Source: Commensalibacter melissae
GTDB taxonomy: Bacteria > Pseudomonadota > Alphaproteobacteria > Acetobacterales > Acetobacteraceae
DNA length: 64,000 bases
Direction of reading: 5' to 3'
NCBI RefSeq assembly: GCF_003691365.1
Contig: NZ_CP033087.1
Location: forward strand, 1,068,501 to 1,132,500
Part shown: positions 33,102 to 42,443 of the stretch, in pieces
Numbering within the stretch: position 1 is the stretch's first letter
Layout of the letters: each line of letters starts with the position of its first letter
Translations under genes and position numbers: made by a program
The notes under the pieces: model-generated
Databases searched by the model: none
Seen by the model: only the letters and a program-made list of their open reading frames with translations
Told to the model about the DNA's origin: nothing

Positions 33102-34028
33102 TTATTTCGTATTCAACAACCTATATTTGTCGCAGCCTTTTTGAGATCTATTTAAACATGATTGTTTAAAATACTCTTTTGCCATGGCCTCATCTTGAGG
33201 AAGCAACTTCCCTTCATGATATATTTCCCCAAGTCGCAATTGGGCATCCGTATTTTCTTGATCTGCAGCTTTACGATAATAGAAAAGAGCCGTCTGAAAA
33301 TCCTGTAATACACCGTGACCCGCTTCATACATTTTTCCCAACTTGTATAAAGCGCCTTCATATCCCTGATCAGCTGACTTCTGATACAATTCTTTCGCCT
33401 TGAAATAATCTAAATCTGTGCCCTTACCTGTATCATATAATGATCCCAGGATATACTGGGCAAAACTATTTCCTTGTTCTGCAGATTTACGGGTCCATTG
33501 AAAGGCTTTGGAAAAATCTTGTTTACATCCCTTACCTTCTAAATACATAATTCCAAGAGCGGATTGAGCCATTAGATTCCCTTGCAAAGCAGCCTTATGA
33601 AAATAATCAAACGCCTTGTCATAATTCTGCTCAATCCCTTCACCATTCTGATACAAATTACCTAAATAAAACTGCGCTTCAGCATTCCCCTGTCCTGCGG
33701 AATAGTTAAACCATTCAATCGCTTTATTATAATCTTGCGGCACAATAACACCCAAGGCATAAAACCGACCTAAAACAAATTGTGCTGGCGCAAAACCTCC
33801 GCTGGCAGATTGTGTAAAAAATATAAGGGCTAATCTATCATTTTTCTGAACCCCTTTACCCGTTAAATAAATTACACCTAACCTGTAACAATATTCAGCA
33901 GAGGGTAGATAGAGAATTTTTTCAAATTGACCGAACCAGTATGATAAATGGCTTTCATATGCATGGGAACGAACAGGATATGTACATATAAAAAAAGTAG
34001 CGGCAAGAATAACAATAATGTTTTTCAT
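33102..34028 (-). CDS. Secreted Sel1-repeat protein
   Basis: A 308-aa protein with an N-terminal signal peptide (hydrophobic residues 4-19, cleavage probably after SHA at about 23). About seven Sel1-like TPR repeats of 36 residues follow, each with the A-x-x-x-LG-x-x-Y-x-x-G pattern (for example AQFYLGNLYQNGEG, AQYILGSLYDTGKG). There are no catalytic motifs. Such proteins act as scaffolds in signalling or envelope complexes; the target here is unknown. It lies 243 bp upstream of rpsD on the same strand and is probably transcribed alone. Confidence 0.88.
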   Translation of the reverse strand: MKNIIVILAATFFICTYPVRSHAYESHLSYWFGQFEKILYLPSAEYCYRLGVIYLTGKGVQKNDRLALIFFTQSASGGFAPAQFVLGRFYALGVIVPQDYNKAIEWFNYSAGQGNAEAQFYLGNLYQNGEGIEQNYDKAFDYFHKAALQGNLMAQSALGIMYLEGKGCKQDFSKAFQWTRKSAEQGNSFAQYILGSLYDTGKGTDLDYFKAKELYQKSADQGYEGALYKLGKMYEAGHGVLQDFQTALFYYRKAADQENTDAQLRLGEIYHEGKLLPQDEAMAKEYFKQSCLNRSQKGCDKYRLLNTK

Positions 34029-34199
34029 TATGAACCTTAATGATTTATAAAATGAAATAAAAAAATATCGTTAACTATCTGTTCATACCAAATTATGACT
34101 GATTTTATTAATAAATAAATAGATTAATTTCATAAAAAAAATTAAACTAACTACAATTAACCGCTTTACAAAATTATAAAATATTTTTCGGAGATCATA

Positions 34200-34730
34200 A
34201 TGGATCAATTAATAGCCCAAAAATGGAAATGGTTCGTAGGATTGGGAATATTGTGTTTGATTACCGGCATTCTGTGCCTAATTGACACGGTTTTTGTAAC
34301 AATTGCAATGGTTATAATTATTGGAATTTTATTAATTATTACAGGTTTGGCCCAACTCATTCACGCCTGTTATCTTAAAGATTGGAGCAGTTTTCTCTGG
34401 TCAGCCCTATGCGGTATCATTTATCTTATTGGCGGTATATTATTGATTCGTGAACCTGTTAATGGTTCGGTTATAATTACCATTTTTCTTGGTATTTGTT
34501 TTTGTTTTGGTGGAATCATGCGTCTTATGATTGCCTTTAACAATAAAAATACCAAAGGATGGGGATTGTTGGTATTCAGTGGTATTCTTGGCTTGATTTT
34601 AGGGTTTATTCTTTTTGTCAATCCAATAAACGGCCTGTGGTTTATCGGATTCATGGTTGGTTTTGACCTTATCTTCAATGGAACTGCATGGTTGCAACTT
34701 GGCCTTACGCTCAAATCCCAAATTAAATAA
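34200..34730 (+). CDS. HdeD-like membrane protein (DUF308)
   Basis: A 176-aa inner-membrane protein with six hydrophobic helices, rich in Ile, Leu and Gly, arranged as repeats of two-helix units (ITGILCLID, LIITGLAQLIHA, IGGILLI, CFCFGGIMRLMIA). This pattern fits the HdeD/DUF308 family, implicated in acid resistance in enteric bacteria. Any role here is inference. The ribosome binding site CGGAGA is close to the ATG. It converges on the trmJ-type gene with 5 bp between them. Confidence 0.8.
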   Translation: MDQLIAQKWKWFVGLGILCLITGILCLIDTVFVTIAMVIIIGILLIITGLAQLIHACYLKDWSSFLWSALCGIIYLIGGILLIREPVNGSVIITIFLGICFCFGGIMRLMIAFNNKNTKGWGLLVFSGILGLILGFILFVNPINGLWFIGFMVGFDLIFNGTAWLQLGLTLKSQIK

Positions 34731-34735
34731 TTTAA

Positions 34736-35503
34736 TTATTTCTTGGGGCCCTTAACCAATTCCGCCACAACACCATGAAGGGTTCGTAATTCCTGTTCTG
34801 TCACTTCTCCCCTTTGAAAAAGATGATACAGATTACGAATCATTCCTGACCGTTTTTCCTGATTGCGTAGAAATCCACAATGATCAAGCTCCCTGATCAA
34901 ATGATTCATAAAATTATTCAGCTCTCCTTTAGTAGCGATATGCGTTTTGTTAGTCTGCAACTGGCGCTCCGGTGTTTCTTCAGTGGACATCCACCACTCA
35001 TAAGCCATAATCATAACCGCTTGTGATAAATTCAATGACATGAATCTTGGATCCAAGGGATAACGGATCCAATAATCAGTCTGAACAAAATCCTCATTTT
35101 CCAACCCGGTTCGCTCTGGCCCAAACAAAATACCGATTTTCAATCCACGATTGGTCATTTCCCGCATTTCACATGCGCCACCACGCGCCGTTAATAAAGG
35201 TTTGATAATTTGACGAGGTCTGGGACAGGTTGCAAAAACATGCTGTAAATCCGCAACAGCGGCTTCTACCGTATCGAAAACTTTTGTATGATCCAATAAA
35301 CGGTCTGCACCAGATGCTGCTCTCCAGGCTTTTGGCTGTGGCCATCCATCTCGCGGGGCCACCAACCGCAAATGGAACAATCCCCCGTTCGCCATCGCTC
35401 GAGCTACACTGCCAATATTATCAGCAAGCTGTGGGCGAACCAAAATAACGACAGGTGTATTTCCAACTGGAATCAGATCAGCACCACCATCACGACCTGT
35501 CAT
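34736..35503 (-). CDS. TrmJ-type tRNA/rRNA 2'-O-methyltransferase
   Basis: SPOUT-class methyltransferase, probably modifying position 32 of tRNAs. The protein is 255 aa from the ATG at 35503. It contains PVVILVRPQLADNIGSVARAM (motif 1), LFGPERTGLENEDF (motif 2) and SLNLSQAVMIMAYEW (motif 3), characteristic of the SpoU/TrmJ trefoil knot, and a helical C-terminal region. I prefer 35503 because it overlaps the cysS stop as ATGA and has GGAG 7 bases upstream; an ATG at 35515 is an alternative. The overlap suggests translational coupling to cysS. Confidence 0.87.
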   Translation of the reverse strand: MTGRDGGADLIPVGNTPVVILVRPQLADNIGSVARAMANGGLFHLRLVAPRDGWPQPKAWRAASGADRLLDHTKVFDTVEAAVADLQHVFATCPRPRQIIKPLLTARGGACEMREMTNRGLKIGILFGPERTGLENEDFVQTDYWIRYPLDPRFMSLNLSQAVMIMAYEWWMSTEETPERQLQTNKTHIATKGELNNFMNHLIRELDHCGFLRNQEKRSGMIRNLYHLFQRGEVTEQELRTLHGVVAELVKGPKK

Positions 35504-36855
35504 AATTTTCTCCATGTCGTACCTTGTGGACTGTCTTCCAATAAGATACCCTGAGCTTTGAGCTGGTCACGTATTTTATCCGCCTTGATAAAATCTTTCG
35601 ATTTTTTTGCATTATTTCTTTCTTGAATTAAGATCTTAATCTCATCTTCATTATCAATATCTTGAAACCATTGAGTTGGTAGACTATTAAACAAGCCAAG
35701 CTGTTGACCCGCCTGTTTCAATTTTAAGGCAGAATGTTCATCACCTTGTAAAGCTTTATCTGCAAATTGATGCATAAACACCAAAGCTTGGGGGGTGTTT
35801 AAATCATTTGCCAAAGCATCCATGACTAATTCTGGCAAATCCATTTCTGAATTAAAATTCTGTTCATAAGGCAATAAGGCGCGATAGAAACGATCCATAA
35901 CCTTTTTAGCATCTTTTAAGGCTTCATCAGTGAAATTCAAAACAGAACGGTAATGAGATTGCAATAATAATAACCGTAATGCTTCTGGATTATGCTTTGT
36001 CAATATTTCCCGTATTGTAAAAAAATTGCCTAGAGACTTGGACATTTTTTCACCATTTACCAACAGCATGGCATTATGTAGCCAATAATTGGCAAACTGA
36101 CTACCTGGAAAACAACATAGACTTTGTGCACATTCATTTTCGTGGTGGGGAAAAATCAGATCCTGACCACCGCCATGAATATCAAAATTTTCACCGAGGT
36201 AACGATGGGACATTGCAGAACATTCAATATGCCAGCCTGGCCTACCCTTTCCCCAGGGACTATCCCATCCTGGTTCATCCTCATTTGAAGGTTTCCATAA
36301 AACAAAATCACCGGGATTTTTTTTGTAAGTCGCGATCTCAACTCTTGCCCCAGCCAGCAATTCATCTGGATTGCGGCCCGATAAACTCCCATATTTCTTG
36401 TATTGATGGACAGAGAAAAGAACATGACCATCAGCTTCATAGGCATATCCCTGACTGACAAGACTGATAATCATCTCTTGTATGTCTTCAATATGTTCTG
36501 TAGCTTTTGGTTCAATATCAGGGGGCAAGATAAACATTGAAGCCATATCTTGATGAAATTCTTCAATCGTTCGACAGGTCAATGCTTGAATAGATTCATG
36601 ATTGGCTCTGGCACGGGCATTTATCTTATCATCAACATCCGTAATATTCCGTACATAAGTCACTTTAGGATAAATTTTCCGCAACAATCTTACCAAAATA
36701 TCGGCTGTTAACATTGCACGCAAATTGCCAATATGTAAAAAATCGTATACTGTAGGGCCACAAAAATATAAACGGATATTTAAAGAATCTAATGGTTTAA
36801 AAGGTAAAATCTTATGATGACGACTGTCATATAGGGAAATTTCTGGCTTATTCAT
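35500..36855 (-). CDS. cysS: Cysteinyl-tRNA synthetase
   Basis: Class I aminoacyl-tRNA synthetase charging tRNA-Cys. From the ATG at 36855 the protein is 451 aa, starting MNKPEISLYDS. It has the zinc-ligand Cys in YFCGPTVYD, the HIGH-type HIGN motif, the WHIECSAM and GGGQDLIFPHHENE segments, and KMSKSLGNFFT. An upstream extension of 17 codons to 36906 is not family-like. The end overlaps the trmJ-type gene. It diverges from the MATE gene across about 90 bp. Confidence 0.97.
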   Translation of the reverse strand: MNKPEISLYDSRHHKILPFKPLDSLNIRLYFCGPTVYDFLHIGNLRAMLTADILVRLLRKIYPKVTYVRNITDVDDKINARARANHESIQALTCRTIEEFHQDMASMFILPPDIEPKATEHIEDIQEMIISLVSQGYAYEADGHVLFSVHQYKKYGSLSGRNPDELLAGARVEIATYKKNPGDFVLWKPSNEDEPGWDSPWGKGRPGWHIECSAMSHRYLGENFDIHGGGQDLIFPHHENECAQSLCCFPGSQFANYWLHNAMLLVNGEKMSKSLGNFFTIREILTKHNPEALRLLLLQSHYRSVLNFTDEALKDAKKVMDRFYRALLPYEQNFNSEMDLPELVMDALANDLNTPQALVFMHQFADKALQGDEHSALKLKQAGQQLGLFNSLPTQWFQDIDNEDEIKILIQERNNAKKSKDFIKADKIRDQLKAQGILLEDSPQGTTWRKL

Positions 36856-36947
36856 TGTTTTACCTTGTTCATATCCTGTATTCGATTGTGTCCAAACAAC
36901 ACTCAATAAATTAAATCTTTATTCTTTATTAGTCATAAATAAATATA

Positions 36948-38327
36948 ATGCAACTTTCTCAACCAGCTTTTCTGAAAAAAGAACTTTCTGCGATCTTTTT
37001 TATTGCCATACCAATCGCATTTGCCCAACTATGTCAAATGGCTATGGGTGTAACCGATACGATTTTATTGGGAAAAGTCGATAAAGAAACCTTAGCAATC
37101 GGTGGATTTACAACACAGTTATTTTTTACTGTTTGTGTTGTTTTGCAATCGGCGTTGAGTTCAGCTGCAATTTTAATTGCTGAATATATAGGATCAAAGA
37201 GAATTTCACAGATATCCAAAATTTATTGGACAACCTATATATTTGGATTAATTCTCTGTATTCCCTGCTATTTTCTTTTGAAATCAACAAACTTTATATT
37301 GATGTGGACAGGTGAAAATCCTGATATGATTGCAAAATCCAGTCATTTTATGGATATTCTCTTATGGGGTATGCCCCCTGTTCTTGTTGGAACAGGTTTA
37401 ATAAGAGTTGTTTTACCAGCTTTTAATGCCTCGAAAATTCTTTTGCAAATAACACCTTTAACTACAATTATCAACGCCTTGTTAAATGCAGCCTTTATTT
37501 ATGGTTTATGGGGCGCCCCTAAAATGGGCTTGTATGGTTCAGCAATTGGCAGCACAATTACTTTGTGGGTTTCAACAATTTTATTTATTGGAGTAACCCA
37601 TTGCAAAAAGAATTTAAAACAATATCTTTATCCTTTTAAAATTGATTTGTCCTTGCTTTTACCCTTGATGCGTCTGGGGTTGCCCATCTGTGTCAGTTCA
37701 GCAGCTGAAATGCTTCTTTTCCTTGCAACTTCTTTCCGGGCAGGACTACTAGGAACCGATGCACTTGCCGCCCATCAAATTGCCAACAGCTTTGCCACTT
37801 TTACGTTCATGATACCCCTTGCTATTTCTCAGGCCGCCAATGTTCGGGTAAGTTATTGGGTTGGCGCTCAAAAACCTTTGTATGCGAAAAATTCAGGTTT
37901 TTTATCTATCGGTCTTGGTTCTGTTTTTATGGGGCTGATTGGTATAATCATTTTCATTTTCCCGAAAACCATTGTCAGCCTTTTTATTGATATTCATTCA
38001 GTCAGTAATCAATCAACAATTGAAATTGCGATCGTTATATTGAAAATTGTTGCTCTTTTCCAGATTGTTGACGGTATGCAAGGCGTTGCGATGGGTGCAT
38101 TACGCGGATTGAAAGATACCACAATCCCAATGATCTTTGCTTTGATAAGCTATTGGGTAATTGGATATACACTGAGTGGTTGGTTTGCATTTTCATTGAA
38201 CTATAAAGCACCAGGATTGTGGACAGGCATGGCTATTGGCCTTGCTGTTATTGCTGTATTGGCAACAGCACGTTTTTATTATCTTACCTATCGCCCAAGC
38301 AGAATAATGGAACGTGCCTTACGTTAG
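36948..38327 (+). CDS. MATE-family efflux transporter
   Basis: A 459-aa inner-membrane protein with about 12 helices in two similar halves, each with MATE motifs (IAFAQLCQMAMGVTDTILLG in the first, MRLGLPICVSSAAEMLLF in the second; ALRGLKDTTIPMIFALISYW late). Exports organic cations or drugs in exchange for Na+ or H+; substrate cannot be predicted. It resembles the NorM subgroup. It converges on the LpxR-type gene 7 bp downstream. Confidence 0.92.
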   Translation: MQLSQPAFLKKELSAIFFIAIPIAFAQLCQMAMGVTDTILLGKVDKETLAIGGFTTQLFFTVCVVLQSALSSAAILIAEYIGSKRISQISKIYWTTYIFGLILCIPCYFLLKSTNFILMWTGENPDMIAKSSHFMDILLWGMPPVLVGTGLIRVVLPAFNASKILLQITPLTTIINALLNAAFIYGLWGAPKMGLYGSAIGSTITLWVSTILFIGVTHCKKNLKQYLYPFKIDLSLLLPLMRLGLPICVSSAAEMLLFLATSFRAGLLGTDALAAHQIANSFATFTFMIPLAISQAANVRVSYWVGAQKPLYAKNSGFLSIGLGSVFMGLIGIIIFIFPKTIVSLFIDIHSVSNQSTIEIAIVILKIVALFQIVDGMQGVAMGALRGLKDTTIPMIFALISYWVIGYTLSGWFAFSLNYKAPGLWTGMAIGLAVIAVLATARFYYLTYRPSRIMERALR

Positions 38328-38334
38328 AGAAAAA

Positions 38335-39360
38335 TCAAAATTTAAAGGATACGGAAACAGATCCATAATTAAATAATCCACTTTTTTGTCCTCTGAATTC
38401 TTGGGTCTGCCAAGTTTGGGTATAAGCAATTTTATATCCTTTGATAATTAAAGCGGCCCCTGCAAGAATTTCGCCAACATCTGATCTTTTTGAAACATGT
38501 TGCGCATGTGATTTAGAGGGATCCCCTTGCAAAGTGGCATTATAGGCTACAGCCTGACCATCTACACCACCAAATAAATACCAGTTAACAAAACGGGTTC
38601 CAACATAGGCATCAGTACCGTCATTTCCCGAACCAATTCTTGTAGGTCCGAAATCACTTTCAAGACCCTGTCCAAAACGGAATAGGGAACCGATTTGTCC
38701 ATAAATTCTATAAATCCCCATTGCACCATTAGCTGAAGGTAAGATATCAAAATCAACCGATCCAGCATGCCCTGCGAGAAATCTCCATGTTCTACCCATT
38801 TGAACCTGAAAAACGGGCACACTCTTTAACTGGTTGTGCCAGCCACGGTTTTTGTGATCCCCAGTAATGGCATGAAAACCATTTTGAACCTGACGTCCCA
38901 TAGCTCCGGGGCCTAAAACACCGGCTTGAATACCAAACACACTCCTCGTATCATCCGTGTCACTTATAAGATTAACGGTTGTTAATAAAACCCCAGCATA
39001 AGGTCGATCATGTGGCAATCTCTGGCTCGATTGAGTATCACGTGGTGTAAATATCGACTGCTGCAATCCCCAATGAATTCGTTGCATTCCCTTTCCCAAA
39101 AGAAACGTGTTCATATCCGCGACAGGTTGAGGCAACGTGTCAGTAGGAGATGTCCACCCTATTCTAAGTCCGTTTGTATAATATTGATCAGACGTTCCTT
39201 TCAAGGTTGAGGCTGCATCATTTTCCCATTGTATTGTTAGGGTATTATATGGATCTTGTTTCGGTGTTGAAAAAGAAGGATGAGAATAGAATAAACCCAT
39301 TGAACAGATGGAAAAACATGATAATAATTTTGTTAGTGACAAATGATCCCGTTTGCCCAT
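38335..39360 (-). CDS. LpxR-type lipid A 3'-O-deacylase (outer membrane)
   Basis: The 341-aa protein has a signal peptide (about residues 1-30). The mature part has the pattern of an LpxR/DUF2219 beta-barrel: NTLTIQWENDAA, TSDQYYTNGLRIGW, and DRPYAGVLLTTVNL, with a C-terminal Phe (SVSFKF) typical of outer-membrane barrels. LpxR removes the 3'-acyloxyacyl group of lipid A, which lowers its endotoxic signal. The Asn in WEND and the PHDRPYAG segment match the active-site region as I remember it. The ATG at 39360 is preferred over a TTG two codons upstream. Confidence 0.85.
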   Translation of the reverse strand: MGKRDHLSLTKLLSCFSICSMGLFYSHPSFSTPKQDPYNTLTIQWENDAASTLKGTSDQYYTNGLRIGWTSPTDTLPQPVADMNTFLLGKGMQRIHWGLQQSIFTPRDTQSSQRLPHDRPYAGVLLTTVNLISDTDDTRSVFGIQAGVLGPGAMGRQVQNGFHAITGDHKNRGWHNQLKSVPVFQVQMGRTWRFLAGHAGSVDFDILPSANGAMGIYRIYGQIGSLFRFGQGLESDFGPTRIGSGNDGTDAYVGTRFVNWYLFGGVDGQAVAYNATLQGDPSKSHAQHVSKRSDVGEILAGAALIIKGYKIAYTQTWQTQEFRGQKSGLFNYGSVSVSFKF

Positions 39361-39493
39361 TTTCAACCTTTTGACTCTAAATATTCTATTTAATCTAAAC
39401 TTATAAAATCAAACAAAATTTGAATATAGTATATCAAAATAAAAGATTATTTTCTTAATATGCAACCTATTCACAAATTAAATTATTGAATAA

Positions 39494-40189
39494 TCAATTT
39501 TTATCCATAAAATGATTCCATAAGGCATTTGGTATTTTCTTATTCAAAAATTCCTTGTGAATCTTCAATTCTTTTTCAGTGGCTTTCATGAAAACGGGTT
39601 GATGAATATGATTTTTTTTATAGGTTTTTCTTATTTTTTCCTTTGTTTGATTATCAAAGCTCAATCCTCTCTGACGGCCGCCCGTAAGCTGAATATACAC
39701 CTCTGACAATAATTTACAGTCCAACAACGCGTTATGTGTTGTGCGTTCTGACAAATCTATCGAAAACCGTCGACATAATGCATCCAGGCTATTTGGCGAG
39801 GATGGATATTGAGCACGGGCAATTTGTAAGGTATCAACCATTCTGTCCAGAGATAATGTTGGACGATTGATATATTTCAGTTCTGAATTTACAAATTTAA
39901 AATCAAACGGTGCATTATGCGCGACCAGGGGATCATTTTGAATAAAATTCAGAAACTCGTCAGCAATATCCTTGAATTTTGGCTTACCTTGCAGATCTTC
40001 AATTGTAAATCCATGAATTCGTGTTGCCTCAACAGGAATATCTCGCTCTGGATCAATCAAAACATGATAAAAATTATCTGTTGGCAAATCATTGATTAAC
40101 TCTATTGCGGCAATTTCTATAATTCGATCGCCATTATCTGGATTGACACCTGTTGTTTCTGTATCAAAAAGTACAGACCTTTTTTTCAT
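39494..40189 (-). CDS. dnaQ: DNA polymerase III epsilon subunit (3'-5' exonuclease)
   Basis: Proofreading subunit of the replicative polymerase. The 231-aa protein has ExoI FDTETTGVNP with the DxE pair, ExoII HNAPFDFKFVNSEL, and ExoIII with HNALLDCKLLSEVY, giving the full DEDDh set. The C-terminal tail that contacts the alpha subunit is present. It begins inside the coaE stop (ATGA overlap), the last visible gene of an aroE-coaE-dnaQ operon conserved in alphaproteobacteria. Confidence 0.95.
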   Translation of the reverse strand: MKKRSVLFDTETTGVNPDNGDRIIEIAAIELINDLPTDNFYHVLIDPERDIPVEATRIHGFTIEDLQGKPKFKDIADEFLNFIQNDPLVAHNAPFDFKFVNSELKYINRPTLSLDRMVDTLQIARAQYPSSPNSLDALCRRFSIDLSERTTHNALLDCKLLSEVYIQLTGGRQRGLSFDNQTKEKIRKTYKKNHIHQPVFMKATEKELKIHKEFLNKKIPNALWNHFMDKN

Positions 40190-40782
40190 AATTGATCTTT
40201 CTTCATTAATATAGCCAAGCGCTTTACCTGAATGTAAGTATATGCCCTATTCAATCCTGTTTGAATAACCCTATCCGCCCATTGACATTTCAAACTATTG
40301 GGAAGCTGATGAGAAATTAATATTTCAGCCTGTTGCCATGAAATTCCACCTCGATTGATAATGCGTATTTTTTGAATTTGCTTTGGTGCATTAACCAAAA
40401 GGGTTTTGGTGCATACTTGATCTATCTTTTTTTCGAACAACAAGGGAATATCCAATACACACCATAATTTTCTTTTTCCCTGCCAAAATTGGATGAATTT
40501 TTTTCGTTCCATATCAACCAATGGAAGGATAATGTTTTCAATTTTTTTTAGATTATTCCGATCCTGTGAAATTAATTTCCTCAAATAGGATCGATCAAGT
40601 ATATTGTCATGCACTGACCCGGGAAAAGCTTTGGCAAGAAATGGTAAAGCTTTACCATCAGATCCCTGTAATTGATGCACAACATGGTCAGCATCAAAAA
40701 CTGGGAAACCCTCTTTACGCAACTGGGAACATACCGTGGTTTTACCCATACCCATTCCACCTGTTACGCCCAATATCTTCAT
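40186..40782 (-). CDS. coaE: Dephospho-CoA kinase
   Basis: Final step of coenzyme A synthesis, phosphorylating the ribose 3'-OH of dephospho-CoA. The 198-aa protein has the P-loop GGMGMGKTTVC at residues 7-17, FDADHVVHQL, the LDIPLLFEKK motif and a lid-region RIINRGG. Length is typical. It sits 9 bp after aroE and overlaps dnaQ by 4 bp. Confidence 0.95.
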   Translation of the reverse strand: MKILGVTGGMGMGKTTVCSQLRKEGFPVFDADHVVHQLQGSDGKALPFLAKAFPGSVHDNILDRSYLRKLISQDRNNLKKIENIILPLVDMERKKFIQFWQGKRKLWCVLDIPLLFEKKIDQVCTKTLLVNAPKQIQKIRIINRGGISWQQAEILISHQLPNSLKCQWADRVIQTGLNRAYTYIQVKRLAILMKKDQL

Positions 40783-40791
40783 AATGAAATA

Positions 40792-41631
40792 TTATGCTCT
40801 AATTGTTTTGGCAACATATTCGATTGTCTCGGAATCAATCTTGGGATCCACTCCAAACCATTCGCGAAAACCGAAACGGGCCTGGTGAAGCAGCATCCCC
40901 AATCCTTCAATGGTCTTCAAATTGAATTCTTTTGCCACTTTTAACAGAGGGGTTAAACGAGGAACATAGACAATATCCGTAACAACCAAACCTGATTTTG
41001 CTTTGGATAGATCAAAATCAAAACTTTCTTTCCCTTCCATTCCCAAAGAGGTTGTATTTACCAGTAAGTCATATTGACCCAATAAAGATGTCCAGGTATC
41101 CCATGCGATAACATTACCTGTCCCAAGATCTTGAGCAAGCTGCAATGCCCTGGAATTTGTGCGATTTGCTATTGTAATCTTCGCTTTCTCATGGGCAAGC
41201 GATGAAATAACCGAACGTGCAGCCCCACCTGCTCCAAGTATTAGTACATTACAATTTTTAATTCTGATGTTATGATCCCTAAGGGATTCTATAAAACCAG
41301 CACCATCTGTAGAAGTGCCAAATATCTTACCGTCATTTTTAAAAGTCAAGGTATTGACAGAACCTATTTTCCTCGCGATTTCATCAACCTCATCACAACA
41401 AGAAAAGGCAATTTCTTTATTGGGGATGGTTATATTGCATCCTTTAAACCCCGAAGCTGACAGGCCAATTATGACTTTTTTGAAATTTTCAGGCTTAACG
41501 GCCAGAGGAATGTAAACCCCGTCAATTCCATACCGATTCAACCAAAAATTATGAAGCAGGGGAGATCGGGAATGTTCAACTGGCCACCCAAGAACCGCAG
41601 CAACTTTAGCTTTTCCTGTAATAATATTCAT
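40792..41631 (-). CDS. aroE: Shikimate dehydrogenase
   Basis: NADPH-dependent reduction of 3-dehydroshikimate. From the ATG at 41631 the protein is 279 aa, starting MNIITGKAKVAAVLGWPVEHS. It has the shikimate-site SRSPLLHN, the catalytic Lys in TIPNKEIAF, VLILGAGGAARSV for NADP and GLGMLLHQARFGF near the end. The frame is open for 47 codons further upstream, but that segment is read in a different frame as the end of the upstream pseudogene. The start overlaps that pseudogene's stop as ATGA. Confidence 0.96.
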   Translation of the reverse strand: MNIITGKAKVAAVLGWPVEHSRSPLLHNFWLNRYGIDGVYIPLAVKPENFKKVIIGLSASGFKGCNITIPNKEIAFSCCDEVDEIARKIGSVNTLTFKNDGKIFGTSTDGAGFIESLRDHNIRIKNCNVLILGAGGAARSVISSLAHEKAKITIANRTNSRALQLAQDLGTGNVIAWDTWTSLLGQYDLLVNTTSLGMEGKESFDFDLSKAKSGLVVTDIVYVPRLTPLLKVAKEFNLKTIEGLGMLLHQARFGFREWFGVDPKIDSETIEYVAKTIRA

Positions 41632-42415
41632 CGTTTTCCGTATTCCTGTAAAGTCAGTGGCAATAAGTAAGCCAGACGATCCGCCCATTCCTTTTGCTGA
41701 ATTTCCGATCTTATTAAATCCTGTCGAATCTCCAGTTCCAAATATGGCAATTTTCCTCCATACGCATGACAAGGTACAGAATAATCATTCTTCTCATTTA
41801 ATCGATAGGGTTCATTATCTCCAATTGGAAAATCATAATATTGCTCAAGATATTTTTTGAATATTAATCCGAATTCCGGATAACGATCATGCAAAATACC
41901 CGCATGCCAGGGTCTTTCAATATTATCCATTTGAGGTGTAAAACTGTGCAGCGCTATTAAACAGGTTGAAATCTGCGCATTTTGTCGACGTTCAATATCC
42001 TGTTCAATACAAGCATGATAGGAATTGTAAATTGATGAAACACGTGATTTTTTTCCTCATCAGACAAATCAAGATTACCTTTTATAACTGTTTTATCGCT
42101 AATTTCAATAATCAGGTTTTCATGATTTGGATTTCTGTTGCAATCAATGACAAGTCTTGAATAGTTTTGAAGAATTAACGTGGCATTTAATTTTTTTGCA
42201 AGTTTTTTTCCTACCCCTTTTATTCCAATATCAAAAGCAATATGTCGCTCAAGATCATTTGGCTCCAATCCAAGGTTATTTAGTTTTTCAGGAATGAATT
42301 TCCCTGCATGATCACAAATAATCAAAAAGGGTGAAATCGAATGCCGGTTTATCATATTCACAGGATCAGGATCATTGACTGATAAAATACTGGATGATTT
42401 TGATTTGTAAAACAT
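41628..42415 (-). pseudogene. N-formylglutamate amidohydrolase family, frameshifted
   Basis: Two frames that together make one protein. 41957-42415 gives the N-terminal half (PFLIICDHAGKFIPEKLNNLG, the HAG metal region, and NYSRLVIDCNRNP). The other frame then continues as IPYHACIEQDIERRQ, ALHSFTP and RPWHAGIL to the stop at 41628. These are consecutive motifs of the family, so a single base is missing near 42019-42021. As written, translation stops early at 41957. The restored product would be about 262 aa, normal for the family, and all other motifs look intact. It is a recent pseudogene or a sequencing error. It overlaps aroE by four bases. Confidence 0.88.
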
Positions 42416-42443
42416 AAACGCAGTCAGTTTGTTGGGTTCTGGA

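Noticed and set aside
41632-41772. A 47-codon N-terminal extension of AroE
   Set aside because: The extension is not AroE-like and the same DNA reads in another frame as the end of the N-formylglutamate amidohydrolase family pseudogene; the ATGA overlap supports the 41631 start.
41957-42415. A separate 152-aa gene and a separate 100-aa gene instead of one broken gene
   Set aside because: The two pieces join into consecutive motifs of one family with a single-base correction, so two independent genes are unlikely.
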